From Riemerella anatipestifer (lineage in GTDB: Bacteria > Bacteroidota > Bacteroidia > Flavobacteriales > Weeksellaceae): a stretch of DNA of 64,000 nt. Below, one piece after another: positions 9,413 through 17,002 of this stretch. The number at the start of each line of letters is the position of its first letter. The stretch's first letter is position 1. The translations under genes and the position numbers were made by a program. The stretch is taken from assembly GCF_009663465.1 (NCBI RefSeq), contig NZ_QXHU01000004.1:1-64000 (forward strand). The letters run 5' to 3'. The notes beneath the pieces were generated by a model. It was not told the DNA's origin, did no database searches, and was given only the letters and a program-made list of their open reading frames with translations.

Positions 9413-10966
9413 TCAAAAACCTCCTTTACGAGTAGGTTCTTTAATTTCAGGCCATTCGTATTGTTTTCCTGTAGTTGGGTTGATGGGTAGAATCATCTTT
9501 TCACGATTGCTTTGTTCAGGGTCTTCGCTCGCCATATAGGTCATTGTAGCGATGAGTGCCACATTGTGCTTTAAATCATCAAAAACTATTTTATCGTAAG
9601 TATCTCTATTGGTATGCCAAGTATAAGTACCGTATGCCCAAGTTAAAGAGCCCAGCATAAAGGCTGGTACACCAGCAGCCACAAAAGAAACGTGGTCGCT
9701 ACTTCCGCCACTTGCAGAACCAGGGAAGGTATATTTTAATTCTTTTTTGATGTATTCAGGTGCAGGAGCAATCCATTTTTGGAGGTAATTGTAGGCGTGC
9801 ACAAAGCCCGAACCATTGATGTATTGTATCCTACCAGTACCGTTATCTTGGTTAAAAACAGCTTGTATTTTCGGTAATTTATCTTTGTTATCTGCTACGA
9901 AAGCACGGCTGCCATTTAGCCCTTGTTCCTCGCTTCCCCATAGACCAACTATAATGGTTCTTTTAGGGTTAGGATAGTATTTTTTGAGGATACGAGCTAC
10001 CTCCATCATAGTAATAACGCCAGTGCCATTATCCACCGCACCAGATGCACCGTCCCAAGAATCTATGTGGGCAGACAAGATAACATATTCATCTTTATGA
10101 GTAGTACCAGGGAGCTCTGCTATTGTATTGAAAGTTTTAGCAGTGCCGTGGTTTTTACTTTGAACATTTAGATTGATTTTAGGGCGGTCGCCATATTGTA
10201 CCATTCTGTAAAGCTGACCATAATCTTCTAACGCAATATCTACAACAGGGATTTTAGATGTGGTGGCATTGAAAATTCTACTAACTCCAAACCCACCACT
10301 CCAAGTGGACATAACGATACCTACTGCACCTGCTTCCTCGATAGGTTTCTGAATGGTGCGTGTTGTATAGTTAATGGTTTTCATAGAAGCAGCCCACTCT
10401 TTATTTCTTTTTTCAGATTCTTCCTTATATTTTTTGTAGGACTCTTCCGTAGCATATTCTTTCCAGTTATAATCAGGTCTTCCGCTAGGTTCGTATGGGC
10501 TAATCATTACAATTTTTCCCTTTACCCCTTTTAAAAAAGCATCAAACTCGGCTTTGGTTTTAAATACAGGCATTGTAATAAGTTCTGCTTCCACTCCATT
10601 TTTTGTTGTAGCAGGGCTGAATGCCAGTTGTCTCCCTTCCAAAGATTTGATGTAAGGCTGTGTAAGAGTGATTTGAGAAGTACCTCTTTCCCAAGAACGC
10701 CACTCGCCCCAAGGTTCATTTTTTGCCGAAATTCCCCAAGATTTGAATTGATTTACCGCCCAATCGTGAGCTTGTTGCATTTTAGGGCTTCCTACTAATC
10801 TCGGTCCTATTTTATCAATTAGCTCGTATCCCAGTTTTTCTAATTGAGAATTTTGATAGGTTTCGTCTACCATTTTTTCCACAATAGGGTGGGAGCTTTG
10901 AGCGAAGGCTACTGTCGTGATAGAAAACAACAAAGTAGCACTCATAGATTTTAAAGTACACTTCAT
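9413..10966 (-). CDS. Exported M28-family zinc metallopeptidase
   Basis: A 517-residue secreted aminopeptidase/carboxypeptidase-like enzyme with signal peptide (cleavage after about AFA, residue 22). Co-catalytic zinc ligands can be placed: His300 (SAHIDSWD), Asp312 (AVDNGTG), Glu346-Glu347 (GSEEQG), Asp374 (NQDNG) and His451 (WHTNRD). A protease-associated-type domain lies between the N-terminal segment and the catalytic core (about 110-290). It faces susCD across a shared terminator, which fits a peptide-use role but does not prove it. Confidence 0.93.
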   Translation of the reverse strand: MKCTLKSMSATLLFSITTVAFAQSSHPIVEKMVDETYQNSQLEKLGYELIDKIGPRLVGSPKMQQAHDWAVNQFKSWGISAKNEPWGEWRSWERGTSQITLTQPYIKSLEGRQLAFSPATTKNGVEAELITMPVFKTKAEFDAFLKGVKGKIVMISPYEPSGRPDYNWKEYATEESYKKYKEESEKRNKEWAASMKTINYTTRTIQKPIEEAGAVGIVMSTWSGGFGVSRIFNATTSKIPVVDIALEDYGQLYRMVQYGDRPKINLNVQSKNHGTAKTFNTIAELPGTTHKDEYVILSAHIDSWDGASGAVDNGTGVITMMEVARILKKYYPNPKRTIIVGLWGSEEQGLNGSRAFVADNKDKLPKIQAVFNQDNGTGRIQYINGSGFVHAYNYLQKWIAPAPEYIKKELKYTFPGSASGGSSDHVSFVAAGVPAFMLGSLTWAYGTYTWHTNRDTYDKIVFDDLKHNVALIATMTYMASEDPEQSNREKMILPINPTTGKQYEWPEIKEPTRKGGF

Positions 10967-11104
10967 AGTCTTTAGTTTAAAATTACTCCGTGAAAATAAG
11001 AATTATTTTTTAGAGGTTATAATAGCTTCTGCATAATAAATTTTAAACTAAACCAAAAAACGGCAAAAAAAACGACTTTAATAAATAGGGTAAAAATCCA
11101 TTTT

Positions 11105-11935
11105 CTAATTTTTTTTGACTATATATATCAAACTAGAAAAATCTCCTGTTTTTGATGCTTTAAAATTAGAAATTGCTCCGTAGATACCTCCAAAAAGCCA
11201 AAAAAGTTTATTTTTTTTGTATTTTTCACTAAGTATAGAAATATAAAACGCATCAAGTAGGAGAGGTGCTATTTTTTTTATTTTAAGTTGTTCTTGTTGC
11301 ATTAGTGTTTTCATTCCTTCTCTTGAGAAATGAAATAGGTGTCTAGGCACATCATAAGCCGCCCAAAAATCTTGGTATCTTTCGGCGTCGTAAGATTTAT
11401 AATTTGGAACGGCAATAATGAGTGTTCCATTAGGTTTTAATTTTTGCTTGAATAAATCTAGTATTTCTTTCTGATTTTCTATATGTTCAAATACGTGCCA
11501 TAGGCTTATAATGTCTAATGTATTATCTTCTATTTCGTTCAGAGAGTCTATAAATTTTGTTTTAGAACTTTTTTTCTTGGCGAAGTTTCTAGCTTTTTCG
11601 TTGGGTTCGTAGCCGTAAGTAATGTATTTATTTTCTAGGGATTTTATAAATTCACCTGCTCCACAACCGTAGTCTAAAATTTTACAGTCTTTAGAATTAG
11701 GAGAAGAAAGGTTTTCCCTAACTATTTTAGCCTTGTATTTAATGTTGAAACTTTGTATAAATTTATAAACAAATTCCTTTAAACTACCACTGTCCTGATG
11801 ATGGGAAATATACTTATCACTCTCATAATATTTACCAATGTTTTCGGGTACAGGATATGTTTTTAAGACCCCTTTGATAGGGGTTTCTTTAATTTCAAAA
11901 ATCTCTTGAGAAAGAAAATGGTCTTTTATCTTCAT
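11105..11935 (-). CDS. Class I SAM-dependent methyltransferase
   Basis: A 276-residue cytoplasmic methyltransferase. The SAM-binding motif I is DYGCGAGEF at residues 88-96. An acidic-loop motif (YGYEPNEKARNFA) and a post-motif SLWHVFEHIE stretch follow, as in Methyltransf_23-type enzymes that often act in ubiquinone-like or surface-glycan pathways. The substrate is not evident. It lies 60 bp downstream of mnmG on the same strand, with a parS site in the gap. Confidence 0.88.
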   Translation of the reverse strand: MKIKDHFLSQEIFEIKETPIKGVLKTYPVPENIGKYYESDKYISHHQDSGSLKEFVYKFIQSFNIKYKAKIVRENLSSPNSKDCKILDYGCGAGEFIKSLENKYITYGYEPNEKARNFAKKKSSKTKFIDSLNEIEDNTLDIISLWHVFEHIENQKEILDLFKQKLKPNGTLIIAVPNYKSYDAERYQDFWAAYDVPRHLFHFSREGMKTLMQQEQLKIKKIAPLLLDAFYISILSEKYKKNKLFWLFGGIYGAISNFKASKTGDFSSLIYIVKKN

Positions 11936-11954
11936 ATAAATTCTAATAAAAACT

Positions 11955-11984
11955 CGTTGAATGTTTCACGTGAAACATTCAACG
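11955..11984. promoter_or_regulatory. parS site 1 (ParB-binding palindrome)
   Basis: The 16-mer TGTTTCACGTGAAACA at 11962-11977 matches the conserved parS consensus TGTTNCACGTGAAACA. It sits in a 30-bp perfect palindrome (11955-11984) between the methyltransferase start and the mnmG stop codon. Confidence 0.9.
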
Positions 11985-11995
11985 AATATAAATAT

Positions 11996-13858
11996 CTATC
12001 TTCCTAAAAATATAAGTAACACATTGATGTCGGCAGGAGAAACGCCACTTATTCTAGAGGCTTGTGCTATGGTTTTAGGTCTTATATTATTGAGTTTTTG
12101 TTTAGCTTCGGCAGAAAGACTATTGATTTTTGTAAAATCAAAATCTTCGGGGATTTTGATGTTTTCTAATCTGTGTAATTTGGCTACATTTTCTTTTTCT
12201 TTTTCTATGTAACCTCTATACTTTATGTTGATTTCTGCTTGTTCTCTTACTTCGTCCGAATAGTTTCTACTTGTATTTTTTATCTCTTCTATTTCTTCCA
12301 GAAGCTCCAATTTCATATTAGGTCTGGTAAGAATTTGTGAGGCACGGTAGGCTTGGTCTACAGGAGAAGATTCTATACTTTCTAGTATAGGGTTAATTTG
12401 TTTTGGTTTTAAGGAATAATCCTTTAAAAAGTCTTCTAATTCTTCGCTTTTCTTTATTTTGTCCTCAACTTTTTGTAGTCTTTCTTCTTTTGCAAGACCT
12501 AGTTTGTAAGATTTTTCTGTTAAACGAATGTCTGCATTGTCTTGTCTAAGTAACAATCTGTACTCTGCACGAGAGGTAAACATTCTATAAGGTTCCTCTG
12601 TGCCTTTGGTGATGAGGTCGTCTATAAGTACACCTATATAAGCCTCATCTCTGTTGAGAATAAAGGCTTCTTTTTCGTGTACTTTATTGTGAGCGTTGAT
12701 ACCTGCTATAAGCCCTTGTCCTGCGGCTTCTTCGTAACCAGTAGTTCCATTGATTTGCCCTGCGAAATAGAGGTTTTCTATGATTTTGGTTTCTAGGGTA
12801 TGATTAAGCTGTGTAGGAGGGAAATAGTCGTATTCTATGGCATATCCTGGACGGAATACTTTTACATTCTCAAAGCCAGGAATGTGTTTCATTGCCTTTA
12901 TTTGTATGTCTTCGGGTAGGGAAGAGCTGAATCCGTTTACATAGATTTCAATGGTTTTCCAACCTTCGGGTTCTACAAATAGTTGATGTCTGTTTCGTTC
13001 TGCAAAACGATTGATTTTATCTTCTATACTTGGGCAATATCTAGGTCCGAGGCTTTGGATAGTCCCGTTGAACATAGGGCTTCTGTCAAACCCTGAACGG
13101 AGTATATCGTGTACAATTTCGTTGGTGTAAGTAATGTGGCAAGAGCGTTGTTTGGTAAGTTTTGGCGTGTCTAGATAGGAGAATTTTTGAGGATTTTCAT
13201 CTCCGGGTTGTTCTTCCATTTTGGAGTAGTCTAGAGTTCTTCCGTCCACTCTAGGAGGTGTTCCTGTTTTCATTCTTCCTGCGGTAAATCCTAAATCTAC
13301 AAGCTGCTCGGTAATGCCGAAGGCTTTTGGTTCGCCCATTCTTCCGCCACCTAGTTGTTTGTCGCCAACGTGGATAAGTCCATTAAGGAATGTGCCATTG
13401 GTTAATACTACGGATTTTCCTTTTATCTCTATCCCAAGTGAAGTGATGACTCCTGCAACTTTGTTCCCTTCTATGATGAGTTGTTTTACCATATCTTGGA
13501 AGAAGTCTAGGTTAGGTGTGTTTTCTAGGGCTAATCTCCATTCTTCTGCGAAGAGCATACGGTCGTTTTGAGTTCTAGGCGACCACATTGCGGGTCCTTT
13601 GGATAGGTTGAGCATTTTGAATTGTATGGCAGATTTATCTGCTACAATACCACTATAGCCTCCCATAGCGTCTATTTCTCTTACGATTTGCCCTTTGGCG
13701 ATACCTCCCATAGCTGGGTTGCAACTCATTTTGCCTATGGTTTCCATATTCATAGTAATGAGGAGTGTTTTGGAGCCTAGATTGGCTGCGGCTGCGGCTG
13801 CTTCGCAACCTGCGTGTCCTGCTCCTACTACTATAACATCATATACTTCGTTTATCAT
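11996..13858 (-). CDS. mnmG: tRNA uridine-5-carboxymethylaminomethyl modification enzyme MnmG (GidA)
   Basis: Full-length 620-residue FAD enzyme that works with MnmE to install the 5-carboxymethylaminomethyl group on wobble uridine of certain tRNAs. FAD-binding VVGAGHAGCEAA begins at residue 10. Other family blocks are GKMSCNPAMGGIAKGQ, GTFLNGLIHVG, MKTGTPPRVDGRT and the C-terminal SRISGVSPADINVLLI. In many bacteria mnmG lies near the chromosome origin; here parS sites flank both ends, which fits. The start ATG is well placed by the family N-terminus. Confidence 0.98.
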   Translation of the reverse strand: MINEVYDVIVVGAGHAGCEAAAAAANLGSKTLLITMNMETIGKMSCNPAMGGIAKGQIVREIDAMGGYSGIVADKSAIQFKMLNLSKGPAMWSPRTQNDRMLFAEEWRLALENTPNLDFFQDMVKQLIIEGNKVAGVITSLGIEIKGKSVVLTNGTFLNGLIHVGDKQLGGGRMGEPKAFGITEQLVDLGFTAGRMKTGTPPRVDGRTLDYSKMEEQPGDENPQKFSYLDTPKLTKQRSCHITYTNEIVHDILRSGFDRSPMFNGTIQSLGPRYCPSIEDKINRFAERNRHQLFVEPEGWKTIEIYVNGFSSSLPEDIQIKAMKHIPGFENVKVFRPGYAIEYDYFPPTQLNHTLETKIIENLYFAGQINGTTGYEEAAGQGLIAGINAHNKVHEKEAFILNRDEAYIGVLIDDLITKGTEEPYRMFTSRAEYRLLLRQDNADIRLTEKSYKLGLAKEERLQKVEDKIKKSEELEDFLKDYSLKPKQINPILESIESSPVDQAYRASQILTRPNMKLELLEEIEEIKNTSRNYSDEVREQAEINIKYRGYIEKEKENVAKLHRLENIKIPEDFDFTKINSLSAEAKQKLNNIRPKTIAQASRISGVSPADINVLLIFLGR

Positions 13859-13888
13859 TATATGTATTTGTTTCTTATCTAAATTTAA

Positions 13889-13908
13889 AATGTTTCACGT
13901 GAAACATT
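13889..13908. promoter_or_regulatory. parS site 2 (ParB-binding palindrome)
   Basis: A second perfect TGTTTCACGTGAAACA at 13891-13906, within a 20-bp palindrome, 33 bp upstream of the mnmG start and 1.9 kb from site 1. It may overlap the mnmG promoter. Confidence 0.9.
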
Positions 13909-13926
13909 GGGATTGGTTTTTAATTT

Positions 13927-14514
13927 TTATCCTTTGAAAATATCGTCGGTATGAATTTTTATCTCTGGAAAAATTTCTGAACAAATAAAATCATCTACGA
14001 TGGGCAAAGCTCCTTTATATTTTCCGTTTTCTAAAGTGTGGATATAGACTATCTCGTCTAGTGGGTTTATAATCCAATATTCCGTTACACCGTATTCTTC
14101 GTAGAGTTCAAATTTGTTTTTCATTTCTTTTTTAGAATTGCCGGGGGATAGTATTTCTACTATTAGGTCGGGAGCGCCTATGCCACCTTTTTCGTCTAGT
14201 TTACTTTCATCGCATATGATGCAGAGGTCTGGTTGTACTACGGTGTAGATGGTTTGGTTTTCGGTATTGTTTTTTATGAAACGAACATCAAACGGAGCAG
14301 AATATATTTTACATTTTTTATTTTTGAATAGTGGATATAGCTCACCAAAGATACGTCCCGAAATATCTTGATGCTTCCTACTAGGTGCAGGCGACATTTT
14401 GAATATTTTACCTTTTAGAAGTTCTACTCTTTCTTCAAACTTCCAAAGTAGATAATCTGCATAAGTGTAGGTTTTATCTAGGTCTAATTGGTTGATATTG
14501 GTAATAGGTTTCAT
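13927..14514 (-). CDS. Uma2-family putative endonuclease (DUF820)
   Basis: A 195-residue protein of the Uma2 family, a PD-(D/E)XK nuclease-like fold common in Cyanobacteria and Bacteroidota. Visible motifs: RVELLKGKIFKMSPAP near the N-terminus, VQPDLCII and GAPDLIVEILSPGNSKKEM (core Asp, Glu and Lys), then YEEYGVTEYWIINP. The ATG at 14514 is preferred over an upstream GTG at 14547, because the family starts near MKPIT and the longer form adds only unrelated residues. No partner gene is seen. It is probably part of an accessory insert between mnmG and ybeY. Confidence 0.85.
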   Translation of the reverse strand: MKPITNINQLDLDKTYTYADYLLWKFEERVELLKGKIFKMSPAPSRKHQDISGRIFGELYPLFKNKKCKIYSAPFDVRFIKNNTENQTIYTVVQPDLCIICDESKLDEKGGIGAPDLIVEILSPGNSKKEMKNKFELYEEYGVTEYWIINPLDEIVYIHTLENGKYKGALPIVDDFICSEIFPEIKIHTDDIFKG

Positions 14515-14693
14515 ATTAAAATCTATTTTAAAATGGCTTGCCAGCACGGGGGCAAAGTTAATGAAAATTATTGAGTGGAAATTTACTTTCGTTAAAATTT
14601 GAAATAAGAACTAATGGATTTCTGTTATGCTTGTATAGGTTACAGCATTGCTAATTAAAGGTTGTACTTTTAGTAAAAGTAATGGTATTTTTA

Positions 14694-14870
14694 TTTTAAA
14701 AGTTCGGGCGGCAAACGGAGCTTCTATTTTAATATTTTAAAAGCAAAGTACACAGGCGGAAACTCTACCCTGATGATTTAAAAGTTCTGTATGGATACGG
14801 AGGTGTTACCGCCTCATTTTAAAAATTCTAATGGCGAACGGAAGCTCTACTTTGGTATTTTGTAAGCTCT
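14694..14870. repeat. 41-bp tandem repeat, four full units plus a partial
   Basis: Units begin at 14694, 14735, 14776, 14817 and 14858 (partial), each opening with TTTTAAAA and continuing with a degenerate GGCGnACGGAnnCTCTAC-like core. The period of 41 bp is exact over four units, although the sequence has diverged. The remainder of 14548-14958 shows no gene. Confidence 0.75.
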
Positions 14871-14958
14871 ACTGCAATAAATAGAGTAAGTTTTTAATAA
14901 TTTCAATGTGTATGCTTAAATATTTTGTAGCTAAAATTTATTTTATCTAATGTAATCT

Positions 14959-15294
14959 TTAAAAAATATCTACAAATAATAAACAAAAGAATATTGAGAT
15001 AATAGTTGATAATATAATCAAGATTATTTGTACTTTTTCTTTATTATTAATTTCTATTGGTAAATTTAGTTTATTTGGGTTTTTAATTAGAACCCAAATA
15101 AACATTAAGATTAAATAATTTAATGCTACTGGAAGCCAAATAAGTATTTTTTTTCCAAACTTAGCTTTATCTCCATATCCATATATGGGTATTGTATTAG
15201 GAATATTTTCAAACTTATATAATAAAAAGAATGTATAGAGAGTAACTATGCCTATTGGCAATAAGTAAAATAATTTTATTTTTTTTGAGTCCAT
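14959..15294 (-). CDS. Small membrane protein, DUF1648-like
   Basis: A 111-residue protein with three predicted membrane segments (about residues 8-26, 48-68 and 86-108). Between the first and second lies an IPNTIPIYGYGDKAKFGKK stretch that resembles the short P-x-H/Y-x-x-x-G-x-x-D signature of DUF1648 proteins. AT-rich, isolated in the accessory segment between mnmG and ybeY. No function can be assigned. Confidence 0.65.
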   Translation of the reverse strand: MDSKKIKLFYLLPIGIVTLYTFFLLYKFENIPNTIPIYGYGDKAKFGKKILIWLPVALNYLILMFIWVLIKNPNKLNLPIEINNKEKVQIILIILSTIISIFFCLLFVDIF

Positions 15295-15342
15295 AATTTT
15301 AAGTTTTGGTGTATGGGATACAAATAAAGAGTTAATACTATG

Positions 15343-15582
15343 CTAATAGAAAAGAAAAGCGAAAATATTCCGTAAAAAATTATTATAGAGAAGTGAAATA
15401 ACAAAGCAATATAAAGTATTAAAAAAAGATAAATAATCTGGCATTCCAAAATTTGAATGATTTACCCAATAATATATTGCTGTTCCATTAGCCCATTCTA
15501 GATGATTGAACTTTCCAACCGATGCATAAAGATATATTATAGCATTCCGTTGTGCATTATGATTATTAAATAAAATATTCAT
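15343..15582 (-). CDS. Possible small hypothetical protein
   Basis: A 79-residue ORF with an ATG start and one hydrophobic C-terminal stretch (about 53-78). No family is recognised. Its composition is compatible with a real small membrane protein, but it could equally be a decayed fragment: it sits in a low-GC accessory stretch with no clear ribosome-binding site, 48 bp upstream of the DUF1648-like gene on the same strand. No other gene is seen in 15583-15860. Confidence 0.3.
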   Translation of the reverse strand: MNILFNNHNAQRNAIIYLYASVGKFNHLEWANGTAIYYWVNHSNFGMPDYLSFFNTLYCFVISLLYNNFLRNIFAFLFY

Positions 15583-15860
15583 TTTGATGAAAAATCAGCA
15601 TATTATTTTAATTACGATATATTTCTAAATAAAACAACGGGTGCAAGTTACAAAAAATACTAAAAATTATCTTGCCTTATCAAAGAAGGCTACCTAAACT
15701 TTCAGATTTAGAGCTTATCAGTTTAAGTATGAACTACCGAATATATGGGAACTGACACTGAAAATGATTTGTCTTAAATAAAGAAAATATTGCGTGTTTA
15801 TCTGAATTTTTTTAACTTCAGCACATAAAATATAGTAAATCTTTTAAAATCTTTTTAAAA

Positions 15861-16532
15861 ATGAAAATTAGTTTAGGAAAATTAAAAACCGTTACACTTG
15901 CTGCGTTAGCAGAGCGTTTGATTTCGGCATCTAAGAATGGAAACTATACCATTAGTATAAGCAACCACCCTTTGCTAAAGGCTCTGGAGGCGGAGTATGA
16001 TTTGTACAAAGATTTGGTGGCAAAACAGTTGTATAGCGGCAAAGGGGCAGAGGTTGCCCAAGCGGATAAGGAGCGAGATAAGGTTTTTGTGGGTCTTAAG
16101 GTGTATCTAAAAGCCTATGCGGCTCTGGACTTATTGCCAAACCAAGAGAAGGCGGTGGCGTTGTATGAGGTTTTTAAGCGTAATGATTTGAATTTGGATA
16201 AAAAGTCTTATGCAGACCAGTCGGTATTGCTTAACAAATTGCTCGCAGAACTAGATGCAGAACCCAATAAAACGGCTCTAAATGCTCTTAATTTAACTCC
16301 TGTATTTAATGATTTAAAAACGAAACAAGAAACATTTTCTAACCTCCTATCGGAACAAACCGAAGCGAATGCAACACTAAGACTCACTAAATCTGCTAGT
16401 GCCTTGCGTGGGGATATAGAAAAATCAATACGGAATTATATCAATCTGGTGTCGGCAATGCAATCTCAAACGGAGTGGGCAGCTCTCTATAAAGAACTGA
16501 ATGAGATTATAAAATCGGCTAAAAACGCTTAG
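15861..16532 (+). CDS. DUF6261-like helical protein
   Basis: A 223-residue, almost wholly helical protein without signal peptide or membrane segment. The opening MKISLGKLKTVTLAALAERL and the overall Ala/Leu/Lys pattern resemble the DUF6261 family of Bacteroidota, known only as uncharacterised. The nucleotide composition is more GC-rich than the neighbours on its left. It converges on ybeY across a terminator hairpin. Family assignment is from memory of the pattern. Confidence 0.7.
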   Translation: MKISLGKLKTVTLAALAERLISASKNGNYTISISNHPLLKALEAEYDLYKDLVAKQLYSGKGAEVAQADKERDKVFVGLKVYLKAYAALDLLPNQEKAVALYEVFKRNDLNLDKKSYADQSVLLNKLLAELDAEPNKTALNALNLTPVFNDLKTKQETFSNLLSEQTEANATLRLTKSASALRGDIEKSIRNYINLVSAMQSQTEWAALYKELNEIIKSAKNA

Positions 16533-16548
16533 GGAAGTTTTTCATTCT

Positions 16549-16587
16549 AAAACCACCTTAGTCCTAACGAGGGGTTAAGGTGGTTTT
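16549..16587. terminator. Bidirectional terminator overlapping the ybeY 3' end
   Basis: A perfect 12-bp stem (AAAACCACCTTA and its complement) with a 15-nt loop. The minus-strand ybeY stop codon falls in the loop and the right arm encodes its Lys-Thr-Thr-Leu, so the terminator is partly coding. Confidence 0.8.
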
Positions 16588-16986
16588 GCTAAGGTAGAAA
16601 TCCTCTTTTCCACGCATTGTTTTAATGTCTTCTTCTGTTTTGTCTTTGTATCCGCAGAGATGCAGAACGCCGTGAGCTAATACTCTTAGAAATTCTGACT
16701 GGTAGTCTTTGGATAGGGTAGAGGCATTGTCTTTAACGCGTTCTACGGATACAAAAATATCGCCTGATATGGTGTTTCCTCTCACATAGTCGAAGGTAAT
16801 AATATCGGTATAATAATCGTGCTGTAAATGCTCTTGATTTATCTTGAGGAGATACTCGTCATCACAGAATATATAGTTTATTTTACCTGGCTTTTTGTGT
16901 TCTGATAAGATGATTTGCTCTAGCCATTTGCTGATGTCGGTAGATATACTAATGGGCTCTATTTCTTCAAAAAAGAATTGTATCAT
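16564..16986 (-). CDS. ybeY: Endoribonuclease YbeY (rRNA maturation factor)
   Basis: A 140-residue single-domain RNase acting in 16S rRNA 3' maturation and ribosome quality control. The zinc motif is HGVLHLCGYKD: His105 and His109 are kept, but the third His of the usual HxxxHxxGYDH is replaced by Asp115 (as YKDK). This variant is, to my knowledge, seen in other Bacteroidota. It lies 16 bp downstream of the patatin gene on the same strand, so the two are probably co-transcribed. Confidence 0.93.
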   Translation of the reverse strand: MIQFFFEEIEPISISTDISKWLEQIILSEHKKPGKINYIFCDDEYLLKINQEHLQHDYYTDIITFDYVRGNTISGDIFVSVERVKDNASTLSKDYQSEFLRVLAHGVLHLCGYKDKTEEDIKTMRGKEDFYLSKTTLTPR

Positions 16987-17002
16987 TTTTAATTAAGTTT
17001 TT

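Noticed and set aside
14515-14547. GTG start for the Uma2 protein
   Set aside because: The added residues do not fit the family; the ATG at 14514 does.
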